Shown here one piece after another: positions 26,090 to 34,801 of a DNA stretch of 64,000 nt. The stretch is taken from the NCBI GenBank assembly GCA_013151215.1, contig JAADIS010000005.1, forward strand, positions 1 through 64,000. The letters are read 5' to 3'. The stretch's first letter is position 1; every line of letters begins with the position of its first letter. The DNA comes from Chlorobiota bacterium. Its GTDB lineage: Bacteria; Bacteroidota; Bacteroidia; Bacteroidales; F082. Under the pieces are notes generated by a model that saw nothing but the letters and a program-made list of their open reading frames with translations, was not told the DNA's origin and made no database searches. A program made the translations under genes and the position numbers.

Positions 26090-26097
26090 TAATTTTG
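26090..26097 (+). promoter_or_regulatory. -7 promoter box of nusB
   Basis: TAATTTTG is a perfect TAnnTTTG, 44 bases before the nusB ATG. Confidence 0.45.
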
Positions 26098-26141
26098 CCG
26101 ACTAATAAATAAAGAAAAGTTCATTAAGATATTTTGTCTAT

Positions 26142-27104
26142 ATGTTATATCGCAGACATTTAAGGATAAGGGCCCTTCAAGCATTATACGCTCATTATTC
26201 ATCTGGTCAGGAAAACCTTGTTATTGGTGAAAAACAGTTAATGCTCAGTATCAATAAAGTCTATGAACTTTTTATATATCAACTTTCTTTCTTGAACCAA
26301 ATACAATTATTTGCGGCGGACCTTTTCGAGGATCGCAAAAAGAAATACATCCCCACGGAAGAAGATCTCAACCCCAACCTGAAGTTTATCAACAACAAGG
26401 TTCTCCTGTACATAGGAAACAACATTGATTTCAGGAAGAAAGAGGAGCTTTATAAGATAAATTGGGCCGATGAAAAAGATATAATTAGGAGGTTTTATAA
26501 AAAACTAGTCGAATTCGATTTCTATAAGGCTTATATGAAATCGGGGGAAAACACCCTTGAAGAGGATAAGAAGTTTATGGTAAAGCTTATTGACTTAGTT
26601 TTGTCTAAATTTGATCTGTTGAGTTCTTTTTATGAAGAAAAAAGCGTGTATTTTACTGATACTTACGATCTTGTAAATATCCTTCTGATTAAGTTTGCCG
26701 ATACCCTAAATGCCAGGGCCAACGAGGACAGCCTTCTTCCCCCCTTGTTGAAAACGGAAAACGACCCGATAAACACCGATTTGGAGTTCGTTAAGAAACT
26801 TTATCGCAAGGTTGTCCTAAATAACGAGGAATACGATAATATAATCAAGCCTAAAACCAAGAACTGGGAATACGACCGCATACCCCTTATGGATTTGATA
26901 TTAATTAAAATGGCCATTACCGAATTTTTGTATATGTCGGAGGTGCCGGTTAAGGTTACCCTAAACGAGTATATCGAGCTGTCGAAATACTTTAGCATCG
27001 AGAAGAGCAAAATTTTTATAAACGGCGTTCTGGACATACTTATAAAAGACTTTAAAAAAGAAGGGAAGGTCAAGAAGGTTGGGCAGGGGATGATCGACAA
27101 ATAA
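26142..27104 (+). CDS. nusB: Transcription antitermination factor NusB, long form
   Basis: NusB helps antitermination of rRNA transcription together with NusE. Most bacteria have about 140 residues; this one has 320, which is normal for Bacteroidota. It begins with the RNA-binding MLYRRHLRIRALQALYAHY, has a middle insertion rich in Lys/Glu, and ends with the NusB C-terminal helices (YDRIPLMDLILIKMAITEF, VPVKVTLNEYIELSKYFS, FINGVLDILIKD). The downstream neighbours often seen in the phylum (yajC and a DUF1573 gene) are missing; a decayed endolysin gene follows instead. Confidence 0.94.
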   Translation: MLYRRHLRIRALQALYAHYSSGQENLVIGEKQLMLSINKVYELFIYQLSFLNQIQLFAADLFEDRKKKYIPTEEDLNPNLKFINNKVLLYIGNNIDFRKKEELYKINWADEKDIIRRFYKKLVEFDFYKAYMKSGENTLEEDKKFMVKLIDLVLSKFDLLSSFYEEKSVYFTDTYDLVNILLIKFADTLNARANEDSLLPPLLKTENDPINTDLEFVKKLYRKVVLNNEEYDNIIKPKTKNWEYDRIPLMDLILIKMAITEFLYMSEVPVKVTLNEYIELSKYFSIEKSKIFINGVLDILIKDFKKEGKVKKVGQGMIDK

Positions 27105-27134
27105 ACTTCTGCTGCCCAGCTGTTGTTTGGCTGC

Positions 27135-27628
27135 TTATATATGCATCCAATAATAGTTTTTAGCCTGCCCAAGGCTCAACCAGCCTTCTTCCTCCCAGAT
27201 ACCCCACCAATCATCGTATTGTGCTTTGGCGAAAGCAGCCTTGCAGCTACCCCACTTAAGCTGGTTCCCATCGGAATCATAATCAATGGCAATTCCCCAG
27301 CCGTGTGTTGACCATTTACTGCCGCCACGCATTCCCCTAACGTTCAGACAGCCTGCCCAAATCCAGCTTGAGCCCCCTTTTGCTTTTTCGATACCGTAAG
27401 TTTCCAAGGCTTTTGTATGTACCCTCAACAAGCTTTCGTGAATTTTCCGTTACCGAAAAATGACTTGACAATCTTCCGCTTATCCCATGAAAGTCGGTGA
27501 GGATAAGGCAGTAGCAAGCGTTTTTGGTTTTCGCCCACTGCTCCATTAAAATGTAACAAATCCACCTCGTTTTGCTACGGCCAATTGTCGGGCATTATCC
27601 CGGTTTCGGCAAATTCGTTCAATTCCAT
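27135..27628 (-). pseudogene. Decayed M15-type peptidase (endolysin-like)
   Basis: The C-terminal part (27431-27135) carries the M15 zinc site: STHGWGIAIDYD (His and Asp ligands) and the closing WMHI histidine, plus LNVRGMRGGSKW, as in phage L-Ala-D-Glu or D-Ala-D-Ala peptidases. The upstream part lies in another frame (ATG at 27628, MELNEFAETGIMPDNWP, later LLLPYPHRLSWDK) and matches the expected N-terminal half. That half contains an in-frame TAG directly after DNWP. A frameshift near 27435-27445 separates the two parts. At least two lesions make it a pseudogene, probably a prophage relic or a lost muralytic enzyme. Confidence 0.7.
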
Positions 27629-27719
27629 ACGTTCATTTTTAAAAAATACCGTATAAAAGTAACTTTTCTTGGGGCTATACGTCCCAAACACAATTGATAA
27701 TCAAAAAAAATATAAAATC

Positions 27720-28547
27720 ATGAAAATTAAATCGGCACTTTATTTTACGACTATTGTAGCAATCTTGTTTTCCCCCTTCACTATGCTCACTGCGGCACAA
27801 AGTGGCAAAATCCTGAAAGAGACACGAAAGCTTCCTTCTTTTTCCTCAATTCAATCCAATGGCTCGGTTGACATTATCGTTACGCAGGGCAATGCTCAAA
27901 CTGTTGTTGTTGAGGCTGATGCCGGTTTGCTCCCGCATTTGAGGACAGAAGTTGAGGATGGCGTTTTATCTGTTGGCATAAAGTCGTACCGAAAATCTTT
28001 TAAAGTGGCAAAGGTATATGTTCAGCTTCCGAAGCTTGATAAAGCAAGCTTGAACGGTTCAGGTGATTTGATAGTGAAGAATAATTTTAAAGGCAACAGC
28101 TTAAAGGTCAAGCTTAACGGCTCAGGCGATTTTGATGGCGATTTAGAGCTTAAAAAACTCGAAATTTATATTTCAGGCTCGGGGGATGCAAGTTTTAGAG
28201 GTATTAACGGTGATTTGAAAATATCCGTCGGTGGTTCCGGCGATGTTTATGCAAGTAATTTGCGTTTAAGCGACTGTAGCATAAAAATTGCAGGCTCCGG
28301 CGATATGACACTGAAAGGAAGTACCGAAAATATGGTTATCGGCCTTGCCGGAAGTGGCGATGTGGATGCCCATGACCTTAAAGCCGTTAACGTAAGTGTC
28401 AGCATTGCAGGCTCTGGTGATGTTGACATATTTGCTGTTGAGAGCATTTCTGCATCCATAATCGGTTCGGGAGATGTTAGTTACTCAGGCAATCCGAAAA
28501 CGGTAAATGTCTCGTCAACCGGATCGGGCAGCCTGATAAAAAATTAA
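27720..28547 (+). CDS. Head-GIN domain (DUF2807) exported protein
   Basis: From the ATG at 27720 (MKIKSALYFTTIVAILF) this is a 275-residue exported protein. After the signal peptide, residues about 30-275 form the head-GIN domain (DUF2807), a right-handed beta-helix type fold. It shows regularly spaced Gly-Ser-Gly-Asp turns (LNGSGDLIVK, ISGSGDASFRG, VGGSGDVYAS, IAGSGDMTL, LAGSGDVDA and others). The family has been called putative adhesin, but direct evidence is thin. A start at 27669 would add residues in front of the signal peptide and is not preferred. It is not in an obvious operon. Confidence 0.88.
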   Translation: MKIKSALYFTTIVAILFSPFTMLTAAQSGKILKETRKLPSFSSIQSNGSVDIIVTQGNAQTVVVEADAGLLPHLRTEVEDGVLSVGIKSYRKSFKVAKVYVQLPKLDKASLNGSGDLIVKNNFKGNSLKVKLNGSGDFDGDLELKKLEIYISGSGDASFRGINGDLKISVGGSGDVYASNLRLSDCSIKIAGSGDMTLKGSTENMVIGLAGSGDVDAHDLKAVNVSVSIAGSGDVDIFAVESISASIIGSGDVSYSGNPKTVNVSSTGSGSLIKN

Positions 28548-28849
28548 TTCCTCGTCCATACTTTAGCAAGCTGTGGCACTGCCAATCGATAAGGTAGGGC
28601 GCGCAATGCGATTATTGTCCAACAAGATTAACTTACCCTGGGCTAAGAGGCATGGCGCAGCCTGATGTTTGTGGCAAGGCCAACAGTAGGGTGTCAAGGT
28701 TAAGCCTACTGTTCTATTATATTATGGAAACAAAATATCCGTGCCGCATTTGGGATTTTGGTGGTGAAAGTACGGGCTTGACCTGTTTTTTTATGCTTAA
28801 AAAGATGTTTTATACGATTTATATTTAGTTTTGCGGAAAATATATAACA
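28548..28849. other. 302-bp stretch with a hairpin and a promoter box
   Basis: No gene is seen. A perfect 9-bp inverted repeat, AACAGTAGG (28682-28690) and CCTACTGTT (28705-28713) with a 14-base loop, has no T-run after it, so it is not a standard terminator. A -7 box lies at 28825-28832. The rest holds nothing I can identify. Confidence 0.35.
28825..28832 (+). promoter_or_regulatory. -7 promoter box of CxxC protein gene
   Basis: TAGTTTTG is a perfect TAnnTTTG, 17 bases before the GTG at 28850, and supports that start. Confidence 0.45.
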
Positions 28850-29425
28850 GTGGAACATTTTATCGACATTCCCAAATCATTTCATTCGGATGGTGACGGC
28901 AAAGCATTCGAGAACTGCCTCGTATGCGGAAAGTACTTGCTTGATGGCGAAACATCTTATGTGATAGAAAAGGCCATGAAAAACTACGACGGATACGAAT
29001 TCTCGTCAACAATATACGAATATGCTATTTGCGGCAACTGCCATCTGGAACTGCAGAAAGGCATGTCGGAGGAATCTATTTTAAATATGCAGGACTACTA
29101 TGGGCAAAAAATCATGTTAGCCGGAAAGCATACGATGACGATCGATTTGAGAACTTTTGACCTTGATAAGTGGTTGTCGAAATGCTTTTTTACCGAAAAG
29201 CCTGTTGGCGAGATGAAAGAGTATCAGCTTATCGGCCAGTTTAAAGGCAATAAGCTATTGCTGAACACGCCTCCTATGGTAATAGGTGAAGACATTATTG
29301 ACGACATGGCAGGACTATTGTCCGATAAGACCATCGATGAGATGAACGGTTTTAAGGAACGGCACCTTGGCCCGCCACCTGAGCTGGAAGAGCTTATATA
29401 CGGAAGGAAACTTATATTTCTTTAA
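28850..29425 (+). CDS. Uncharacterised protein with two CxxC pairs
   Basis: This 191-residue cytosolic protein has no signal peptide. C23-x2-C26 (NCLVCGKYLL) and C61-x2-C64 (ICGNCHLEL) are spaced like a zinc-binding or split zinc-ribbon site. The second half is alpha/beta with a proline-rich end (GPPPELEELIYGRKLIFL). I do not recognise the family. The GTG start is supported by the promoter box at 28825-28832. It stands alone, with msrA starting about 95 bases downstream. Function unknown. Confidence 0.75.
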   Translation: MEHFIDIPKSFHSDGDGKAFENCLVCGKYLLDGETSYVIEKAMKNYDGYEFSSTIYEYAICGNCHLELQKGMSEESILNMQDYYGQKIMLAGKHTMTIDLRTFDLDKWLSKCFFTEKPVGEMKEYQLIGQFKGNKLLLNTPPMVIGEDIIDDMAGLLSDKTIDEMNGFKERHLGPPPELEELIYGRKLIFL

Positions 29426-29520
29426 GAAGTCAGGGGGATGGCCTTAATGAAAAAAACCTGTCCGTTTCCTGCCACGGCTTAGGTTTTCATGTTTTAATCA
29501 TTAAAATACAATAACTTACA

Positions 29521-30132
29521 ATGGCTCACCGCAAATTACTAATAAACATATTTATACTATTTAGCTTAAGCGCATTTTCACAAAAAGAAATAAAAATGGA
29601 AACAGCAACTTTTGGCTCCGGCTGCTTTTGGTGCAGCGAGGCTATTTTCGACCGATTGGAAGGTGTAATAGATGTGAAACCCGGTTTTAGCGGGGGCACC
29701 GAGGAAAACCCGACCTACAAACTTGTTAGCACGGGAAGCACCAAATATGCGGAGGTCGTTCAAATAACTTTCAATCCCGATGTCATTTCGTTCGATGACT
29801 TGCTCCGGGTTTTTTGGGATACGCATAACCCTACAACCCCCGACCGCCAGGGTGCTGATATAGGCCCGCAATATAGGTCGGTAATATTCTATCATAATGA
29901 ATACCAAAAGGAAAGGGCCGAATATTATAAGCGGAAACTGGATATGTCAAAGATTTGGCCCCAGCATATTATTACGCAAATAACCGAATTCAAAAGTTTT
30001 TATCAGGCCGAGGATTATCATGACGATTATTATAAGAACAACCCCAATGCGGGATATTGCAATTTTGTGATAAACCCTAAGGTCAAGAAATTCGAAAAGG
30101 TTTTCGCTGATAAAATCAAGAAAGATTACTAA
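29521..30132 (+). CDS. msrA: Exported peptide-methionine (S)-S-oxide reductase
   Basis: MsrA repairs oxidised methionine (S-epimer) in proteins. The catalytic motif GCFWCSEAIFDRL, then PGFSGGTEENPTY and YHDDYYKNNPNAGYC, are canonical; the last Cys is a likely resolving cysteine. The 203 residues include an N-terminal signal peptide (MAHRKLLINIFILFSLSAFS), so this copy works outside the cytoplasm. An internal Met at residue 26 (METATFG) would give a cytosolic form but lacks support. The stop codon overlaps the next start in TAATG. Confidence 0.93.
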   Translation: MAHRKLLINIFILFSLSAFSQKEIKMETATFGSGCFWCSEAIFDRLEGVIDVKPGFSGGTEENPTYKLVSTGSTKYAEVVQITFNPDVISFDDLLRVFWDTHNPTTPDRQGADIGPQYRSVIFYHNEYQKERAEYYKRKLDMSKIWPQHIITQITEFKSFYQAEDYHDDYYKNNPNAGYCNFVINPKVKKFEKVFADKIKKDY

Positions 30133-30740
30133 TGGGATTCTATAATTCGGTTTTTGCGCAATTCTACGATCCTTTTATGAAAGGGTTTGAGAAACGAATT
30201 AGGGAGAACCGCCTGGAACTCTTGAAGAATGTCGAAGGTGATCTGCTGGAAATAGGTTCAGGCACAGGAATAAACTTCGGCTTCTACAAGCCCGGCATAA
30301 ACTTAACCGCCATAGAGCCCTCGCAGGCAATGATTGATGTTAGTACTGCAAAAAACTGCAATTGCAATAAACTCAGACTCTTAAAGACTAGTATCACTAG
30401 CCCGCATATTTTTAGCGAATTGAAGGAAGAGTCGTTCGATTATATTTTAAGCACTTTGGTCCTGTGTACTATCGACCGACCTGATATAGCTATTAAAAAC
30501 TACAGGAAACTGTTAAAGCCAAAGGGCAAGCTATTGATCCTGGAGCACATTCACTCGACAAAGCCCTTGCATAAGAAACTTCAAAACCTTGCAAACCCAT
30601 TGTGGAAAGCTTTTAGCGAAGGTTGTAATTTAAATCGGAATACCGATAAGTTGTTGATGCGTAATGGCTTTGTCCCTGTTCATAGCGAGTACTTCGTTAA
30701 AACTTTAAGATTTGTTCAGGGAGTCTATGTAATTGGCTAA
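30132..30740 (+). CDS. Class I SAM-dependent methyltransferase
   Basis: This 202-residue methyltransferase has motif I LLEIGSGTGINFG, the acidic motif II INLTAIEPSQAMI and a later FDYILSTLVLCTI. It resembles small-molecule methyltransferases of the UbiE or methyltransferase 11 type; the substrate is not clear. The closing part (ILEHIHSTKPLHKKLQNL) recalls arsenite or lipid methyltransferases, but I would not assign it. It overlaps msrA by one base, so the two are translated from one mRNA. Confidence 0.85.
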   Translation: MGFYNSVFAQFYDPFMKGFEKRIRENRLELLKNVEGDLLEIGSGTGINFGFYKPGINLTAIEPSQAMIDVSTAKNCNCNKLRLLKTSITSPHIFSELKEESFDYILSTLVLCTIDRPDIAIKNYRKLLKPKGKLLILEHIHSTKPLHKKLQNLANPLWKAFSEGCNLNRNTDKLLMRNGFVPVHSEYFVKTLRFVQGVYVIG

Positions 30741-30827
30741 AGTGCCTGAGATAAAAGATATTAAATCCAAATCTTAATTTTGGACATAAACATTAAGTTA
30801 AAACCTTCGACAACAAAAACTCTTTAT

Positions 30828-30835
30828 TACCTTTG
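30828..30835 (+). promoter_or_regulatory. -7 box abutting the ATG of cca
   Basis: TACCTTTG is a perfect TAnnTTTG ending four bases before the ATG at 30840. This predicts a leaderless mRNA and excludes the upstream TTG at 30780 as start. Confidence 0.5.
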
Positions 30836-30839
30836 CAGT

Positions 30840-32303
30840 ATGAATTTTGCCGGACAAATAGGTTCAAAACTGTTTAAGACCGTAGCCGGGCTTGCCCAAG
30901 AAAGCAATACAAAGGTCTATGTCATCGGTGGGTTTGTTAGGGACTTATTGCTTAATAGGCCTTCAAAAGACGTTGATTTTGTTGTTGTAGGTAGTGGCAT
31001 TGCCTTTGCGCAAAAAGTGGCAATAAAGTTCGGGCCGGGGGTTTCTGCCAGATATTTTAAAAATTTCGGGACGGCAATGGTGAAATACGGCGAATGGGAA
31101 CTTGAGTTCGTAGGAGCAAGAAAGGAGTCGTACCGAAAGGACTCGCGCAAACCTATAGTGGAGAACGGCAGCCTTTCCGATGACCAAAAACGACGTGATT
31201 TTACTATTAACGCAATGTCGATCAGCCTGCAAAAGAAGGATTTCGGACAGTTATATGACCCATTTAACGGTGTTTCGGATATGGAGGCCCTTATTATCAG
31301 AACTCCTTTGGATCCTGATATCACATTCTCCGACGATCCGCTTCGCATGATGCGTGCCATAAGGTTTGCTTCCCAATTGGGATTTGACATCGAGCCAAAC
31401 ACCTTCGATGCAATAAGCAGGAATAAGAACAGGATTACCATAGTGTCTGCGGAAAGGGTTTTGGGCGAGCTCAACAAGATAGTGCTTTCCCCAAAGCCGT
31501 CAGAAGGTTTTAAGTTATTGGAAATAACAGGTTTGCTAAAGATAATCTTTCCACAGATGACTGATTTGAAAGGCGTTGAGAAGATCGGCAAGCTTGGGCA
31601 CAAGGATAATTTTTATCATACCCTTGAGGTTCTGGACAATCTTGCTAAAGACAGCGATAACCTAATGTTGCGCTGGGCGGCAATACTTCACGATATTGCA
31701 AAACCCCTCACAAGGAAATTTGAGCCGGGAAAGGGATGGACCTTCCATGGGCACGAGTTCATAGGCGCGAAAATGGTACCAGGCATCTTTAAGAAATTAA
31801 AATTGCCCACAGGCGATAAGATGAGATATGTTCAAAAGCTTGTACAGTTGCACCTTAGGCCAATTGTGCTCTCGCAGGAAATTGTAAAAGATTCGGCCAT
31901 AAGGCGTTTGCTCTTTGAGGCAGGTGATGATATCGACGACTTGATGATCCTATGCGAAGCCGACATAACATCGAAAAACGAGTATAAGGTAAAGAAATTC
32001 CTGAGCAATTTCAAACTTGTGCGCCAAAAGCTTAAGGAAGTGGAGGCAAAGGATAAAATCAGGAACTGGCAGCCTCCCATCAGCGGCGAGGTCATAATGA
32101 AGACCTTTGGCATAAAGCCTTCAAAGAAAGTTGGGATTATCAAGCTAGCCATCAGGGAAGCCATCCTCGACGGGATAATAATGAATAATTACGAGGAGGC
32201 TTACCGGCTCATGCTTGATGAGGGGGAAAAACTTCAGCTTTCACCAAGGATTATGATCAGCAAACAGCAGGCTACTGACTTAAACGGGGCAGGCAATGAC
32301 TAA
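30840..32303 (+). CDS. cca: CCA tRNA nucleotidyltransferase, HD-domain type
   Basis: This enzyme adds or repairs the 3'-CCA of tRNAs. From the ATG at 30840 it is 487 residues. The poly(A)-polymerase head has VIGGFVRDLLLNRPSKDVDFVV with the G-G and D-x-D metal site, then RRDFTINAMS. The neck contains DPLRMMRAIRFASQLGF. A C-terminal HD domain follows (AAILHDIAKPLTRKF, HGHEFIGAKM). HD domains in CCA enzymes can have phosphatase or phosphodiesterase activity. Its last eight bases overlap miaA, making a tRNA-maturation pair. Confidence 0.93.
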   Translation: MNFAGQIGSKLFKTVAGLAQESNTKVYVIGGFVRDLLLNRPSKDVDFVVVGSGIAFAQKVAIKFGPGVSARYFKNFGTAMVKYGEWELEFVGARKESYRKDSRKPIVENGSLSDDQKRRDFTINAMSISLQKKDFGQLYDPFNGVSDMEALIIRTPLDPDITFSDDPLRMMRAIRFASQLGFDIEPNTFDAISRNKNRITIVSAERVLGELNKIVLSPKPSEGFKLLEITGLLKIIFPQMTDLKGVEKIGKLGHKDNFYHTLEVLDNLAKDSDNLMLRWAAILHDIAKPLTRKFEPGKGWTFHGHEFIGAKMVPGIFKKLKLPTGDKMRYVQKLVQLHLRPIVLSQEIVKDSAIRRLLFEAGDDIDDLMILCEADITSKNEYKVKKFLSNFKLVRQKLKEVEAKDKIRNWQPPISGEVIMKTFGIKPSKKVGIIKLAIREAILDGIIMNNYEEAYRLMLDEGEKLQLSPRIMISKQQATDLNGAGND

Positions 32304-33210
32304 AAAGCCTAACCTAATAGTAATTGTGGGCCCTACCGGAGCTGGCAAGACATCGCTTGCAATAGAATTGGCCAAAAAACTGAACGCCGACATTGTTTCT
32401 GCCGACTCGCGGCAGATTTATAAGGAGATACCTATCGGTACCGCTGCACCCTCGGCAAGTCAGTTGAAGAGCGCAAAACATCACTTTGTCGGAACCCTCT
32501 CGGTTACGGATTATTATAATGTCTCTATGTTCGAGAGCGATGTCCTCAAACTTCTCGAAACTTATTTCAAGGAAAAAAAGACAATGATAATGGTAGGTGG
32601 TAGCGGGCTGTATATCGATGCCGTTTGCAAGGGTATTGACGCATTGCCCGATGCTGACGAAGACCTGAGGGGCGAACTTAACGATTTCTTCTCGAAAGAA
32701 GGAATTGAAGGCCTGCGCAAAAAGTTGGAACTACTTGATCCAGTATATTATAACACAGTTGACCTGGATAACCCAAAAAGATTGTTAAGAGCCATAGAAG
32801 TTTGTTTGCTAACAGGAATGCCTTTTTCGCAGCAGCGGAAAGGAAAGAAGGCTGAAAGGCCGTTCAATATCATAAAAATAGGCCTCGAGCTCCCTCGCGG
32901 GCAACTTTATGAAATAATAGAGAGTCGTTTAAGTGTAATGCTCAACGATAATTGGCTGGAAGAAGCCAGGACGGTTTTTGGGTTTCGGAACGAAAATGCG
33001 CTCAATACGGTTGGTTATAAAGAACTGTTCAAGTTCTTAAATGGCGAATGGGATCTTGAGACCGCAAAAGAAAAAATTAAGGTAAACACCCGTAGATACG
33101 CAAAAAGGCAGATGACCTGGTTTAAACGGGATAATGAAATAAATTGGTTTTCGCCGGACGACAGAAAAGATATCTTCGACTTTGTTGCCAAGAACATAAG
33201 ACCATTGTAA
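32296..33210 (+). CDS. miaA: tRNA dimethylallyltransferase MiaA
   Basis: MiaA transfers the dimethylallyl group to N6 of A37 in tRNAs that read U-starting codons. The 304-residue protein has P-loop VGPTGAGKTSLAIELAK, SADSRQIYKEIPIGT, the GGSGLYIDAVCKGID block and DNPKRLLRAIEV, plus the C-terminal NTRRYAKRQMTWFKRD. The ATG lies within the end of cca (ATGACTAA), so translation is coupled. It ends 55 bases before the next gene. Confidence 0.95.
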   Translation: MTKKPNLIVIVGPTGAGKTSLAIELAKKLNADIVSADSRQIYKEIPIGTAAPSASQLKSAKHHFVGTLSVTDYYNVSMFESDVLKLLETYFKEKKTMIMVGGSGLYIDAVCKGIDALPDADEDLRGELNDFFSKEGIEGLRKKLELLDPVYYNTVDLDNPKRLLRAIEVCLLTGMPFSQQRKGKKAERPFNIIKIGLELPRGQLYEIIESRLSVMLNDNWLEEARTVFGFRNENALNTVGYKELFKFLNGEWDLETAKEKIKVNTRRYAKRQMTWFKRDNEINWFSPDDRKDIFDFVAKNIRPL

Positions 33211-33265
33211 ATTTGAAGATGGATCTTTTATAGGATCCGGTTTTTAATCATTAAAAGATAATAAG

Positions 33266-34729
33266 ATGAAAAAATTGCTCATAATATTGGTATTCAGTCT
33301 AATAACATACCTTTCCTTTGCCGGGGGATTAAAAGCATATATGTCGTATGCCGCCTTCAACACGCCCGGCAACCAGCCTTATCTTGAAACATATTTGACA
33401 GTAAAGGGGAGCAGCGTTAAACATGTCCTGAATTCTGAAAACAAATATCAGGGAAGCGTTGAAGTTCAAATTATTTTCAGGCAAAACGATTCGATAGTTG
33501 ATTTTGCTAAATACGAGCTTAAAGGCCCTTCTGTTTCCGATACTCTTGAAGGGTTTCCGAACTTCCTTGATGTTCAGCGCTTTGCCCTTGGAAACGGAAC
33601 TTTTGATATTGAATTGAAAATGAAGGATCTTAATTCAGGCCAAGAGCCTTTGGTAAGCCTCGATTCGTATAAAATCAATTTCCCAAAGCTTGGGAATAGT
33701 TTCTCTGACATTAAGTTTTTATCCTCTTATGAGAAGTCTGATTCCGCAGGCTCCTTTACACGGAATGGATATTATATGTTACCTTATGTTTTTAATTTCT
33801 TCCCTCAGAACACCAATACTTTAAAGTTTTATACTGAACTGTACAACAATAAAATAGATACTTCAAACGAGAACTTCCTTTTAACTTATTATTTACGCCC
33901 TTTTGAGTTGGATAAGGGTCTTGACAAATATACTATCGTTCAGAGAAAGAAAGCCGGCAAGGTAAATTCAATAGTGGGCAATATCGATATTAGCACACTT
34001 CCCAGCGGAAACTATTATTTGGTGGTTGAGGCACGAAACCGGGAAAACGAGCTCATCACTTCTAAAAAGATGTTTTTTCAAAGAATCAATCCTCGGATAA
34101 AAGTCGATATGAACGATATTTACTCTATCGACCCATCGGATTCTTTTGTTATTGCCATAAACAACATTGACACCTTGAAGAAATTCATTAGTTGGATCGA
34201 CCCTATTTCCACCGAATTCGAGAAAGCTTTTGCAAATGCCCTATTGATCAATGATACTGTTGTTGAAGACCTTCAAAGGTATTTCCTGAATTTCTGGGTC
34301 AACCGCGACCAATTAAACCCTTTGGGCGCGTGGTCGCGATACAAAGCCGTGGTTTTGCAGGTAAACAAAGGTTTCAGCGCCGTAAACATTCCGGGGTTTT
34401 ATACTGACAGGGGCAGGATATTCTTAAAGTATGGCGCCCCCGATGTTATCAACCAGAATTATAGCGAACCTTTTTCATACCCTTATGAGATTTGGCATTA
34501 TTATGTACTGCCTGATAACCAGAAAGATATAAAATTTGTTTTTTATACTCATGATATTGCTACCGACGATTTTCAACTAATACATTCAAATGCTATCGGG
34601 GAGTTAGCCAATTATAACTGGAAATCCTTCATTAATAGATTAAGCGGCATTGGTAATGTTCAAAACAAAAATACTGACGTGGATAGCTGGGGCTCAAAGC
34701 AAAACGATAATTATAATCTTCCTCGTTAA
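33266..34729 (+). CDS. GWxTD domain-containing exported protein
   Basis: This 487-residue protein has a signal peptide (MKKLLIILVFSLITYLSFA) and a long beta-rich body. The C-terminal GWxTD-type domain (from about residue 345) has NPLGAWSRYKAVVLQVNKGF, FYTDRGRIFLKYGAPDVI and YEIWHYYVLP. The GWxTD family is widespread in Bacteroidota and Acidobacteriota, usually exported, with no proven activity. It sits between miaA and a glycosyltransferase on the same strand. Confidence 0.85.
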   Translation: MKKLLIILVFSLITYLSFAGGLKAYMSYAAFNTPGNQPYLETYLTVKGSSVKHVLNSENKYQGSVEVQIIFRQNDSIVDFAKYELKGPSVSDTLEGFPNFLDVQRFALGNGTFDIELKMKDLNSGQEPLVSLDSYKINFPKLGNSFSDIKFLSSYEKSDSAGSFTRNGYYMLPYVFNFFPQNTNTLKFYTELYNNKIDTSNENFLLTYYLRPFELDKGLDKYTIVQRKKAGKVNSIVGNIDISTLPSGNYYLVVEARNRENELITSKKMFFQRINPRIKVDMNDIYSIDPSDSFVIAINNIDTLKKFISWIDPISTEFEKAFANALLINDTVVEDLQRYFLNFWVNRDQLNPLGAWSRYKAVVLQVNKGFSAVNIPGFYTDRGRIFLKYGAPDVINQNYSEPFSYPYEIWHYYVLPDNQKDIKFVFYTHDIATDDFQLIHSNAIGELANYNWKSFINRLSGIGNVQNKNTDVDSWGSKQNDNYNLPR

Positions 34730-34758
34730 TCCTACGTTCAGATAACAGATAATTAATT

Positions 34759-34766
34759 TACATTTG
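34759..34766 (+). promoter_or_regulatory. -7 promoter box upstream of GT2 gene
   Basis: TACATTTG is a perfect TAnnTTTG, 35 bases before the TTG start at 34802. Confidence 0.4.
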
Positions 34767-34801
34767 CTCCTTGATTTTCAGAAACGAATATTTGTTGGAT
34801 C

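Noticed and set aside
30780-30839. cca starting at TTG 30780
   Set aside because: The extension contains the perfect TACCTTTG box and is not conserved-looking.
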